From Thereva unica (taxonomy: Eukaryota; Arthropoda; Insecta; Diptera; Therevidae), in NCBI GenBank assembly GCA_949987705.1, contig OX465282.1:81828070-81892069 (forward strand): DNA of 64,000 bases, written 5' to 3'. This document shows positions 29,715-40,065 of this stretch, in pieces. Made by a program: the position numbers and the translations under genes. How positions within the stretch are numbered: position 1 is the first letter of the stretch; every line of letters starts with the position of its first letter. The notes below the pieces were generated by a model. The model made no database searches and had not been told where the DNA came from. It worked only from the letters and a program-made list of their open reading frames with translations.

Positions 29715-30328
29715 AGTTGAGGAGTGGGCGAACAAAACGGCACATGTCCAGTTTTGCAAATTGTTCAGAAATCGCAAAAAACTGTTTCTGCCTCTGAACT
29801 GATCACATTAACTATTTATGAGTATGGTAGGTTATGCTACTATTTGAACTCATTCAGACGGAAACAATTTTTTTTAAATATGTTTAATACTTTAAGAGAA
29901 CAAATTAAAACAAAAATGGACATGTGCCCTTTTGCAGGGACACAACTGGACATGTCCCGTTTTGTTAAACCCTTGAATGGACATGTGTCCTTTTGCAGAA
30001 ACCCAACTGAACTTTTTTTTTGTTTTTAGTCTTTTGGGGAGCTCCCTGGCCCCGTTAGAGGCAAGGGGGGATTTTTCTGGTATTTTTTCCTAATATAGTA
30101 GGGACTGTTACGCAAATTTTAAGGGGTCATAGTGCCCCCTACGGCTGTGGGAGGCAAAAGTGAGGTAAATTGTAGTGCATTTTTAGTGCATTTTATGATG
30201 CACATACAAATCGATGTAATTAGAGCCCCAGGTGAGGTGCAATGAACTTCCATTGTTGATTAAAAACTTTTTTGTATTAAATACGTGCCCTTTTGAAAAT
30301 CCACAATAACGAATGGTTAAAAAATATG

Positions 30329-31082
30329 AATATTCCAGGGATCGTAAATAACTGTTATATTTGTATTTTTGACTTAAAAAATCAAATAGGAAATGTTGTC
30401 TGATCTGCATAAAATTTATACTGGATACTCAGAGTAGCGAGTTCTACGCGGTGGTGGGGTTACTTTTAAATTGTAGACTTTTATTATAAAAGTCAAGTTT
30501 AATAGTTAAAATTAATTTAAATTTTTTAAATAAACAATAACAGTTATATTTAACTAAAAAAGTTTTAGGTCATTAAAAACTCTTATTTTTGTTTTTTATT
30601 TTTAAAGTCTTCCAAAACTCTTATGGGAAGACTTTTATTTTTAAAATCAAAAATAACTGTTAAAAAAGACTGTCTTGCATAAAAGTCTTTCTAAGATTTT
30701 TATTTTTCCAGTTTTTTCTATAAAAGTCTTTGAAGACTTTTATTTTTAAAATATAAAAATAAAAGTCTTTTGCTGAAAACAGATAAATAGTCCATTCAAA
30801 CCGTTAAGAAAATCGAACCCTAAAGGTTTTTGGGGTCGCTGATCACGAAAATCGGGGTCCTGCGGTCCTAAAACATGGGCGTCACCCTTAAAAATGCAAA
30901 AAACACCCCTTTTTAGGGGTTTTTCGCGATTATTTCGATAGTAATGAAAACTAATGCAATGACATACACTTTTTTTAATATTTATTTGAGAAGGTGGTTG
31001 ATTTGTACTAAATCAACGCGAACTTTATGATAAGGGGTGATCCTAAAGGGTTGAAACCACCCCTAAATCGGCTACAAATAGA
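30329..31082. repeat. Left arm of the foldback
   Basis: From GAATATTCCAGGGATCG to GGCTACAAATAGAA. Pairs with 32764-33455 in inverse orientation; for example GTCCTGCGGTCCTAAAACAT here and ATGTTTTAGGACCGCAGGAC there. It contains many AAAAGTCTTT/AAAGACTTTT words that also pair locally. Confidence 0.9.
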
Positions 31083-31127
31083 AACTAGTTGGGATGTGGG
31101 TTCGACCCTTTCGGTCCACACGATCAA
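31083..31127. repeat. 45-bp dispersed motif with a box-B-like core, copy at the arm/loop border
   Basis: AACTAGTTGGGATGTGGGTT then CGACCCTTTCGGTCCACACG. The same motif is found at 2539-2582 and 59710-59753 at the left end of the MITE family. Confidence 0.8.
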
Positions 31128-31134
31128 CTCAAGG

Positions 31135-31974
31135 GGGTGAAATAGGGTCAACTCAAAACCGCTGGAGCTATAAGGCTGAAATTTTGACAGTGCATCCCTA
31201 TAATGACGTAGACATCCACTTAGAAGCGATTTTTCGAAATTCATCCCCTAAGGGGCTCAAACGGGGTTTATCCAAACCGTTGGAGCTACAGGGCTGAAAT
31301 TTTGACAGTGCAGCCCTATAATGGCGTGGACATCCACTATAAAGCGATTTTTCGAAATTCATCCCCTAAGGGGGTGAAATGGGGTTTATCCAAACCGCTG
31401 GAACTATAGGGTTGAAATTTTGACAGTGCATCCCATCCCTATAATGATGTGGACATCCACTAAGAAGCGATTTTTCGAAATTCTTCCCCTAAGGGGGTGA
31501 AATGGGGTTTACCCAAACCGCTGGAGCTTGGGCTGAAATTTTGACAGTGCATCCCTTTAATGACGTGGACATCCACTAAAAAGCGATTTTTCGAAATTCA
31601 TCCCCTAAGGGGGTGAAATGGGGTTTCTCCAAACCGTTAAAGCTATAGGGCTGAAATTTTGACAGTGCAGCCCTATAATGGCGTGGACATCCACTATAAA
31701 GCGATTTTTCGAAATTCATCCCCTAAGGGGGTGAAATAGGGTTTACCCAAACCGCTGGAGCTATAGGGCTGAAATTTTGACAGTGCATCCCTTTAATGAC
31801 GTGGACATCCACTAAGAAGCGATTTTTTGAAATTAATCCCCTAAGGGGGTTAAATGGGGTAACCCAAACCGCTGGAGCTGAAGGGCTTTAATTTTGACAG
31901 TGCATCTCTATAATGACGTGTACATTCACTAAGAATCGATTTTTCGAAATTCATCCCCTAACGGAGTGAAATGG
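31135..31974. repeat. Seven tandem copies of a ~120-bp satellite unit
   Basis: Unit landmarks: GGGGTGAAATGGGGTTTACC, CAAACCGCTGGAGC, GGGCTGAAATTTTGACAGTG, GACATCCACTA, GCGATTTTTCGAAATTCATC, CCCTAAG. Seven units, some only 114-126 bp; the last one is diverged. It sits in the loop between the two arms. Confidence 0.92.
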
Positions 31975-32763
31975 GGTTACCAAACTACTAATTTAAGTAG
32001 AAATTAAACAGGGAGCCAAAAAATTCAAAAATATAAAATCAGCCGCACCAATTTATCCACCTAATAAATCATTTTTTACATAGTTTTAGTTAGAATTTCT
32101 ATAGCCTGATCAACGTGCTAGGCTTTAAGCACAATATCACAATTGTTTTTATAGTGTAATTTTCGAACTACGATAGCTATTTTATTTGTTTTCAGCAAAA
32201 GACTGACCTGCCTAAATGTCATTGTAAAAAAACGGAACACCCCATTATTCAGAATAACTCAAATACATTAGGGTACATATTTCCAATTATTGTGTGATTG
32301 TCCTTTTTATCCTGCATTTTGACTTTATTTAAAAATTCCACGAAAAGAAATATTTCTCCATGTATTTTTTATTTTGCTTCGGTTTAGGGGTGGTTTAACC
32401 CCTTTAAAAAAGGGTTTAAAGTGAAATTTTCCAAATGTTTCAATGAATAAAAATGGAAAATAAAATTTTAATGCAAAACAATAAATGTAAATTTTTTTCA
32501 ATTACAATTTTAATGCAGGGGTAGTTTCACCCCCTTAAGGGTTTAAAATAATAAATTTATGGCTGATAATACCTTTTGAACCAAATTTCAAGCAAAAAGC
32601 AAAAAACAAAAAAATTTTCTAATTTTTTTATATAAAGTTGATTTTTTATAATTGTGGGGGTAGTTTTAACCCCTTAAGGGTTGAAAATAATTTAGTTTTG
32701 CCTGACAGTACGCCCACAATCGTATTTGAAGCATATACTTGAAGAAAATTTTTTTTACAATTT

Positions 32764-33455
32764 TTTCTATTTGTAGCCGATTTAGGGATGGTTTCAACCC
32801 TTTAGGATCACCCCTTATCTAAAGTTCGCGTTGATTTAGTACAAATCAACCACCTTCTCAAATAAATATTAAAAAAAGTGTATGTCATTGCATTAGTTTT
32901 CATTACTATCGAAATAATCGCGAAAAACCCCTAAAAAGGGGTGTTTTTTGCATTTTTAAGGGTGACGCCCATGTTTTAGGACCGCAGGACCCCGATTTTC
33001 GTGATCAGCGACCCCAAAAACCTTTAGGGTTCGATTTTCTTAACGGTTTGAATGGACTATTTAACTGTTTTCAGCAAAAGACTTTTATTTTTATATTTTA
33101 AAAATAAAAGTCTTCAAAGACTTTTATAAAAAAAACTGGAAAAATAAAAATCTTAGAAAGACTTTTATGCAAGACCGAAAAAAATAAAAGTCTTTTTTAA
33201 CAGTTATTTTTGATTTTAAAAATAAAAGTCAATTTTAATTATTATTTCGAACAAAAAAAGAAAAAAATCTTTAATAACAATTTTAAAAGATTTAAAACAA
33301 TACTAGTCAAAGATAATAGTTAAAAATAACTTTAAATATTTTTGGTAAAATTTAACTGTTACTGTTGTTTTATATCATATAAGTTTCAAAATAATGATTA
33401 TTTTCTGATTTTTTCGATATAAGTTATAACAGTTACGATCCCTGGAATATTCGTA
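32764..33455. repeat. Right arm of the foldback
   Basis: Inverse complement of 30329-31082; see that entry. Differences are mostly in the AAAGTCTTT-rich sections. Confidence 0.9.
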
Positions 33456-33638
33456 GGACATGTGCCTTTCTGCAGGGAAACCGTTACTTTGCTAACAAAA
33501 AAATATTACATGAAAGTGATTTTTGGAGTGTCTGAGATTGAAATTAGTTGCAGTTTAGTGTAATGAACACGATTCCGTCAAAACACTTAAAACGGCCAAC
33601 CATGGACATGTGCCGTTTTGTTCGCCCACTCCTCAGTT

Positions 33639-34055
33639 ATAGTACCTATTCATTTAAATTCGGTTCGTATGAGCGAGATTGATTAACTTCTGGGGTATTG
33701 TTGTATCGTGGAAATCTTATTTGCCTCTCAGATATGTGGAAGAATTCTCTATTAGCAGAGTTCGGCATTTGGTTTGGCCGCAAGTTGTTACTGATTGGTT
33801 TAGCTTGGGTTTGATAATTATTCCTGTTTTTTTTTATAAGAAAAAAACCAAGCTTAGGAGTAACCCTTTATACTACCAGTCCGTTATGTCGTTCAGTTCA
33901 CGGTGCAATGTCTAGTAGTAAGCTTTATTTGAAGAATAGAGGAGAATAGGAAAGGTTAGGGAATATTGTTACTGTTGGAGGGAATATCCATAGGCTCTGG
34001 TTTCGGTTGATAAGGGTAAGGTCTTTGAAAATCTGAGAGTCGTGTTTGATGGTTA
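33639..34055 (-). other. Part of errantivirus F between Gag and protease, with a dispersed repeat
   Basis: No clear coding. 33856-33962 resembles 62370-62470 (shared GGTGCAATGTCTAGTAGTAA and flanks), so a short dispersed repeat lies here. Confidence 0.45.
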
Positions 34056-34298
34056 TTATTGCTGAAATTTGGTGGCGTAATTGCTCTTGGGGGGATTGTA
34101 AGGATTGAATCTGGGTTGTTGCCCATATTGGTTAAATCCCAAATGGTTTGTAGAAAATTGCGGTTTTATTGGGTATCTCGATCGAAACTGAGGGGTTGGA
34201 TTTCTGTTCGACGAGGTGGAAGTTATTGTATGCTGGTGTCTATAGTGAGGCTGCTTCCACAACAAGGGTTTTATTTTCTTTAACAAGTTAACCAACAC
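34056..34298 (-). pseudogene. gag: Errantivirus F Gag, C-terminal Asn/Pro-rich part
   Basis: Low-complexity Asn/Pro/Gln/Phe-rich sequence (FNQYGQQPRFNPYNPPKSN) similar in style to the C-terminal part of C Gag (FNYHPQNPNFYLPQKF). It has the same orientation as the better-conserved Gag pieces at 34559-35110. Confidence 0.55.
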
Positions 34299-34558
34299 AA
34301 ATTTTCAACTTTTAAACTAAACTTTTAATCTTTATTTGTTCACACTTTTACAAGTCTTTATTTATACAGTTATTTATTAAATTATTCTATTTAGTTATCT
34401 ATATTAATTCTATTATTTATTTTAGTTTTAAAACTGTGATATATTTATTTTCTGTTTTTAACTTTTTACGTTTCAGCTTCAACTGACAGCTCGTGAAAAT
34501 TTTATATTATTTTTTCTTACTTAGCCTCAGTCGATTATGTTTTTCGAAACATATCTCC
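34299..34558. other. AT-rich insertion inside F Gag, ending in a hairpin
   Basis: Interrupts the Gag pieces. It ends with a two-part hairpin at 34515-34572: outer arms TCTTACTTAGC and GCTAAGTAAGA, inner arms TATGTTT and AAACATA around TTCG. Possibly a solo LTR or small MITE; no duplication was identified. Confidence 0.4.
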
Positions 34559-35110
34559 TTAGCTAAGTAAGACCGGAAGTAGTAGGACGATGTCCCTACA
34601 TGTCCGTTGAGGATATTCTGCCCTGGAGTAGAATATGTTCTGTTCTTTAATACAGAATGAAAATGGTTCTGCAAGAGAACTGGGTTTCATGGCTCGTATA
34701 GTAGAGCCCCGGGGGTCTTTTAAACCACACAAAAATGAATTTAAGCATATCTCGGCGAAAAGATTTTTCTTTGAGTCGACAACATTTGGATCGATCTCGT
34801 GGATATTCACATGATTTGTCAGGCTTGCTTATAGCTCGATAACTTCACTATATAATTTTTCCACTGTACCTTGTTTTATTTTATGCAGATCACGAAATAA
34901 AGACGTTTCGTTTTGTTTATCTACATAATGTAGGATAAAATGCTCTTTTATTTTGCACCATTCTAGCGGAATTCCATACATGTTTAGCACTTCGTTAGCT
35001 GGTCCGACGACTTTACTCCGGAGCTCTAAGGCGTACCTGACCATATTTAGTACCGTTAGCAACGGCTATTATTTTAAGGATTTCATCGACTTTTCTTAAA
35101 TCTAGTAATA
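34559..35110 (-). pseudogene. gag: Errantivirus F Gag, capsid region
   Basis: Two pieces: VGPANEVLNMYGIPLEW ... NETSLFRDLHKIKQGTVEKL (34829-35062) and LNSFLCGLKDPRGSTIRAMK (34559-34810). They align without doubt to C Gag (VGDANEVLNMYGTPIIW; LNTFLSGLREPFGSTIRAMR). Upstream to 35110, VDEILKIIAVANGTKYGQV is readable in another frame. Several frameshifts; a dead copy distinct from C. Confidence 0.85.
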
Positions 35111-35386
35111 ATATGGTAAGGTTCAGAATCAGAAGGAGTTTTTGTTTTAGGAGTAGTTGTTTTATGGACATGAATATTCAAAGTTTGACTTACATGAGAT
35201 TCAATCGGTTGCTGTAGCCCATTTACTTATGAAGGTGGCAATTAACAATTAAAATTAAATGGTCCCACGATGTAAATCCGTGAAGCCGCCGGTTGTGCAC
35301 ACTGATGTGGTGATCTTCGTCTAGCCGCAAGAATTGTTAAGTTGTTATCCAAGATGTAATTGGTAAGCCGTCAGACCCACTTGAAC

Positions 35387-35557
35387 TCACTTTGAACACT
35401 TATTTCGCCGAAGGCGGTGAATCCGTTCCTCATAGTAAGCGGACGTCTTTATCACTGTAGGATCCTCCTTGTAGTTCTTGATGATTCTCTGGATGTCTTC
35501 TCCAAGCTTCGATTGTAGATGAGCGAGTTTCTCTAGGCGTGTCATTCTGGCAGTCAT
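35387..35557 (-). pseudogene. Start of a Gag-like ORF of an unassigned LTR element
   Basis: 56 codons from the ATG at 35557 (MTARMTRLEKLAHLQSKLGE) to the stop at 35387, through SAYYEERIHRLRRNKCSK. Charged helices with the Tyr-Lys and Arg-Leu spacing seen at Gag N-termini of Bel-Pao or Ty3/gypsy elements. It follows a primer-binding-site-like sequence by ~95 bp. Then the frame stops; the rest is lost. Confidence 0.4.
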
Positions 35558-35650
35558 CTCGTCGTGCTCCTTTCAAAGCTGTAGGCTCCTGGTACTCGTG
35601 ACGTAAACGTTAATTAATGTAAGTTGATGATCGAGTGTGCAACCCGATTT

Positions 35651-35664
35651 CGTTGGGGTCACCA
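35651..35664 (-). promoter_or_regulatory. Primer-binding-site-like sequence
   Basis: TGGTGACCCCAACG on the minus strand, the form of an LTR-retrotransposon primer-binding site, upstream of the Gag-like ORF. An LTR would then extend to the right of 35665. Confidence 0.4.
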
Positions 35665-36350
35665 AAATATTAAAGAAGAGATTATTTTTCCGTACTGATG
35701 GTGGACAGGGCGATGCACCGTGACCTGATAATGTAGAATGGATATCAACCGGCTCTTCAACCGAAATATCTGCGAAGACAAGTAAATGAAATGAAACACC
35801 TTACTTGATTGTGAAAATTCAACTCCGATTTATTTATTAACTGTAATCGATTTAATATACAAAATTAACATCAACAGAACAATTATAAAATAAAAACAAA
35901 CATTGGTAAAAAGTCCACTCAGCAAACCCGGCAATTGACATTACCGGTGAATGAATTATTATCAAAATGCTAAGCACAAATAAAGCATTGCACAAATAAA
36001 TTGGATAAAATTGCAATTAAGAATAATAATGCCATGACCTCAGATTGACGAGTATAGAGTGGATTTTTAACATTATCATTAACCTATTAAAATATGTCAA
36101 TATGGCAGATTCCACGGCAGACATTAACACCTTCGGTGTTAGAAATGGTTTATTTTTGATAAACCGTCAAAAATTCTTCTCTAATTTTGCGGGTTAAACT
36201 TGGATTGACCGTTTGCCAATCCTACCGACTGCGGCAAATATAGGTTCGCGCCACGCAACCGATAAAACATTCAATTTTAAAGTCTTTTATTCAAATAACT
36301 TAATGATTTATTCTTGATAAAAATTCAGTTAAGTCTGGGTGGTCGGATCC
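35665..36350. other. Possible LTR, no gene
   Basis: Contains an AACACCTTCGGTGTT palindrome at about 36128-36142 that could mark the outer LTR edge (TGTTAATG on the minus strand). No second copy in the window, so the call is tentative. Confidence 0.3.
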
Positions 36351-36635
36351 CTAGGTATCGAGGTCATCGATGGTGGCTTGTGCCAGAAGGGTCACGTGTC
36401 TTATGGTGTGTGGTAAGTAGGTATAGTCGTGGTTTTCCTGCTGGATTGCGCTTCTTACTACAAAAAGCTTATTGCTCTCACAATACACGTTCTTTCCTGC
36501 AAGCGCAGGAATCTTGAGCTTCCAAGGAGATGAAAAAGTTAATAGGAATTTGTTGTTGCAGTAGATATCTGATGGTGGTTGATTTATACCAAAAAGCCAA
36601 ATTTTATGAAAAGGGAAAACCAGCCCTACATCCAA
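36351..36635 (-). CDS. Unassigned open frame, possibly a TE polyprotein end
   Basis: 94 codons, continuing open upstream to about 36660. It has ordinary amino-acid composition (KIWLFGINQPPSDIYC; SSPWKLKIPALAGKNVYC) rather than low complexity, so it may be a fragment of a real protein. I do not recognise the family; it lies just left of errantivirus B. Confidence 0.25.
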   Translation of the reverse strand: MDVGLVFPFHKIWLFGINQPPSDIYCNNKFLLTFSSPWKLKIPALAGKNVYCESNKLFVVRSAIQQENHDYTYLPHTIRHVTLLAQATIDDLDT

Positions 36636-36902
36636 TAAAAATTGAAAAAGTTTAATTTAGATTAAAAAGGTAAAGCCACTCCGACCGACAGAATTACGCG
36701 AGTAATATAACTCTCGACACGATAAGTTAAAAAACTACCAATCTTAAAAAAAAACGTTATAACTTATTTTTATTAGAATTTCACAATTTTCGTCTTGATC
36801 ATTTCAATCATGACTGAGCTTTTATTCTTTTACATTAAAAATGAGACATTAAAAATCGATGAAATTGCTTACAGCGAATTATTTAAAGTCGGGCTATGGG
36901 AT
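36636..36902. other. Left flank of errantivirus B
   Basis: AT-rich; nothing recognised. It does not share a 4-bp duplication with the right flank of B at 56158. Confidence 0.4.
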
Positions 36903-37731
36903 TGTTACGTACACTAAAAGTGCACGGGACAGGTAAACGACCCGTGCACAAGTCCCAAGTGTAACCTGAAACGCCAAAGGAAATTGGCAACAAATATTTA
37001 GCGCAATTTGCCTTGCGAAATTAATAAAGAAAAAAGCTCGTAAGCAAATTGCGCCAGTTTCAGGCCACTTAAAGAAAAATCTGACGAATGCATTTTTCCG
37101 GCCGGCGACCTCGACCTTGGGTCAAGCACCAGCGGGTGACTTTTGCACCAAGGTTGAGGGCCCGGAAGAAAAATGCAAACGGAAGATTTTTTCGAAAGAA
37201 GAGTTTCGGGAAAATGAGGATCGATCGAGTGATCGATCAACGAGTCTAGTTTGGTTCTTCACCGGCGGCGGGCGAAAAAAGAGAGTGTTGTTCTAACCGC
37301 GGACATCGGCGGGTTTCCCTAATTTTGATCAAAGTTTTATATAGCGTGCGCGCGGTTTAAGTTTTAAAAACTGTTGTTACTTTTTGTGTTGTTCTGCTGG
37401 CCATAATATAATAAAATATAAATGTATATATATTCAACTGTGTTACGTTAACGACAAAAGGTAATTAAGGTAAAATTGTATTTTGTGTGTAATAAAAAAA
37501 AAAGAATAAATAATAATAAAGCGAACAGAATTGGTTAATAATTTTAAATAAAAGGTGAAGTTTCTCTACTGTCTACGAAAATATTTATTTTACTCGCTTT
37601 TACCTAACAAAAGAAATTGCATTACCTCTTAAAACATTTGGATTGCTTTATTAAAACAAGAGGGAAAAGTTCACGGAAGTAAACAAGTGAATTAAAGTCA
37701 AAGAATTATTACATAAATTATATAACAAAAT
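36903..37731 (+). repeat. 5' LTR of B
   Basis: Starts TGTTACGTACAC; ends just before TGGCGCAGCC. It contains three stem-loop-forming inverted repeats (36920-36949, 37001-37054, 37090-37175) and a TATA-like box at 37336. The right boundary is set by the primer-binding site; the part after 37608 is not matched in the 3' LTR. Confidence 0.85.
37336..37345 (+). promoter_or_regulatory. TATA-like element in B LTR
   Basis: TTTATATAGC followed by an alternating GCGTGCGCGCGG. The same segment occurs three times in the 3' LTR (47531, 55701, 55885). The promoter role is inferred from position. Confidence 0.4.
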
Positions 37732-37749
37732 TGGCGCAGCCGGTAGGAT
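37732..37749 (+). promoter_or_regulatory. B primer-binding site
   Basis: TGGCGCAGCCGGTAGGAT, one base away from the 17.6/297-type tRNA-Ser primer site. Confidence 0.8.
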
Positions 37750-37986
37750 CTGGGTGCGCTATCAAAAGTTGTTAACACTGCCGGTCTAGGCTCCTTCGAC
37801 CTCCAACCCAAGGCTGAGCCTGACTTGGGGACAGCGTTAGCGTCTGCAGCTACGGCGCGTAAAATATCCCAGATCCTCCACGAATCAACGCTCGGGGGTA
37901 ATCATCTATAGGTGCCTCTGCTCCAGGCGAGCACGCATTTACCCCCCTAAGTTTTATCAGCGAGGGACTAATAGCGGGCTTCATCC

Positions 37987-38654
37987 GTGCCCAGGATTCG
38001 CTCTATGTCAGAGGGCCAACCAGGGGATAACCATAATTTAGAAACTCCCCCAACGAGGGATAATCAACTACCAACAGGCCCTTCAACAACCCCAGGGTCC
38101 AACGAAATCAACCCTCAACCCCAACAGGCAGGCAGCACTTCAACACCCACAACTGCAGCAGAATCACCAAGGAAGCTGAGAAGCGGCACCATCCTAGGAA
38201 ACACAGCGAAACAGCAAGTAGGTTTAAGTTAAGTTTAGATACAATTTTGAAGAGAGCGCTCGAAACAGGTGATATAAATATTACCGCGTGTCAGGCAGTA
38301 GAACGAGAAACAAAAAGAACTCGCGAAAGCCGCCTGACACAAATAGAAAACCTCAAACAGAGCACTCTCCTATTTAGAGAGGAACTTATTAAATTTCAGT
38401 CCCTCGAGCGCCCTCTTCAAGGTGAAAGCAATAATATAAAAGATTTAGAATATTTAGAATTAAGTGGAAAAAATTGTGAAGCCGACGACACCCAGTCGCC
38501 TACCGATAGCCTTACAGAGGATCTTCTGAATTGGGTAAGCGTGTCCCTCACAGACTCCGAGAAGGACCTTACCCTATACAGAGATCAAAAGGACCATACT
38601 TTAAGGGAGAAAAGGAGATCTTACGAGACACAGCCATGGCAGACGAATACATAA
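37987..38654 (+). pseudogene. gag: B Gag, N-terminal (matrix-like) part in two frames
   Basis: 37987-38232 encodes a Pro/Thr/Asn-rich start (internal MSEGQPGDN may be the true start) and stops after LRSGTILGN. 38247-38654 continues in another frame with charged helices (ERETKRTRESRLTQIENLKQ). The third frame starts within this at 38531. The order and spacing suit a Gag N-terminus broken by at least two indels. Confidence 0.55.
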
Positions 38655-39577
38655 AAGTCGCCAAAATAACAGCACAACTGGTCCCAATATTTTCTGGCGG
38701 ACAAAGTCCGACCCTGACGACCGAGCTGCAAATATTCATAGGCTGTTGTCGTAGAGTTCTGCACTGTCTCACAGGAACTGAAAACGAGGCCTTTATTCAG
38801 ATTATCCCTACCAGACTTCGAGGCGACGCATACCAACTAATAGCCTCAAGTCAACCAGCCAACTTCGAGGAAGCCGAAAAGCTCCTCAACCGCACTTATT
38901 TGCCTAGGGAAACTTATCAGGAGTTAGTTAATAAACTAATAACACTCCGACAGTACCCTATGGAACCCCTCACAGCGTATACCACGCGCATAAAACAACA
39001 ACTGTCTTTATGCCTAGAAGCCGCCACAACTAAATACGGCGAATCAGCATCCCAAGTCAAAGTACAGTTGGAAGATTTTGCGAAAAGCGCATTAAAAGGA
39101 GGGATCAATAATCCACACTTATGCCAGTACTTGCTGGCAGCAGGCGATGACGGCCTGGACAATTTGATCCAAAAGGCCCTGGACATGGAGAGACTTCAGC
39201 AAACAACACTGAACATCCATGCCCAGTACCAAAGTCCATCAGCCCTGCCAATGTACAATCAAGGTGGGCCAAATATATCAACCCCCAACCTGTACAACAA
39301 TCCATATACGCTGGCTTACAATAATGGTCCTTATACATATCCATCACAGACAGGCCTGAACGGCCCCACTCCTATGCAAACAATACCACCACTCTACTCC
39401 GCCCAACACAACGCCGCCGCCATCACCCCGCCCAATACAACATTACAAGAACATAACATTCCACCCCAAGCAACACTAACTAACTACAATCCCCCCTGCC
39501 CGATACACAACAATCAATTGCAACAAGTATACCTGTCCCTACCGCAACTACCACAGTACCTCAGGTGGCGCAAATAA
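38531..39577 (+). pseudogene. gag: B Gag, capsid part
   Basis: From about MADEYIKVAKITAQLVPIFS, a capsid-type domain: ELQIFIGCCRRVLHCL, RLRGDAYQLI, KLITLRQYPMEPLTAYTTRI, ALKGGINNPHLC. Then a Pro/Gln/Asn-rich spacer. The frame ends at 39577 and the nucleocapsid continues in the next frame. It would assemble the particle core. Confidence 0.75.
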
Positions 39578-40065
39578 CGTCAACGCCTCAAAAACCTCAA
39601 GGCAATCCGTTGACAAAGGTCACCTGTAGTTATTGTCGAAACAGGGGGCACACATACGCAGACTGTATTAAGAGAAAAAACACTCCATATTGTACCATTT
39701 ATAGAACGACAAATCACGATGCGCGAGATTGTCGCCGCCCACCAGAGCGCTCACGACCGAACTTCCCTAATAACGGTCGTTTCCCTGAACAGCGCCCTAA
39801 TAACAATAATGGCGGTAGACCTTCACAATATAATAATGGTTATCAGCAAAGTAATCAACAACAATCACTACCCCGGTCACAACCGCCACACAATCAAAAC
39901 CAGGTAAGCAACAACAATCGCCGAGTATTCAACATACGCCACACATGCGATTTCTGCGGAAGGCGGGGCCACCAGGCAGAAGACTGCCGACAAAGGCAGC
40001 GATGGGAGAACTCACAATCGGGAAACTTCCCAGAGTCGGACCAAATACCCCCGGCCCGACATTAA
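39565..40065 (+). pseudogene. gag: B Gag, nucleocapsid with CCHC knuckles
   Basis: Knuckles CSYCRNRGHTYADC (canonical), CTIYRTTNHDARDC (second Cys replaced by Tyr) and, after an Asn/Gln-rich linker, CDFCGRRGHQAEDC (canonical). It overlaps the pol frame by ~120 bp in the -1 phase, as expected for -1 frameshifting. RNA packaging role by family knowledge. Confidence 0.8.

Larger units (their letters stand above)
29719..33634. mobile_element. Foldback element with 32-bp perfect termini, long inverted arms and an internal tandem array
   Basis: 3916 bp. Both ends carry the same 32 bp (29719-29750 and inverse 33603-33634), starting GAGGAGTGGGCGAACAAAAC. The flanking 4-bp duplication is AGTT (29715-29718, 33635-33638). 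Inside, two ~700-bp arms (about 30329-31082 and 32764-33455) are near-perfect inverse copies, with short variable blocks. The loop holds seven ~120-bp tandem units plus an AT-rich part. No ORF of note. Superfamily unassigned; a 4-bp TSD is compatible with Sola, Chapaev, Academ and others. It splits errantivirus F, so it moved in later. Confidence 0.9.

Noticed and set aside
31135..31974. Regular repeats that might suggest a CRISPR array
   Set aside because: Units are contiguous ~120-bp tandem copies without variable spacers, inside a eukaryotic transposon.
34299..34558. A solo LTR with clear borders
   Set aside because: No target duplication or second copy found; left as an unassigned insertion.
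36998..37240. 80-codon ORF present in both B LTRs (also 47193-47435)
   Set aside because: Occurs in the LTR in antisense because the LTR is duplicated; its folding repeats explain the open frame better than coding.
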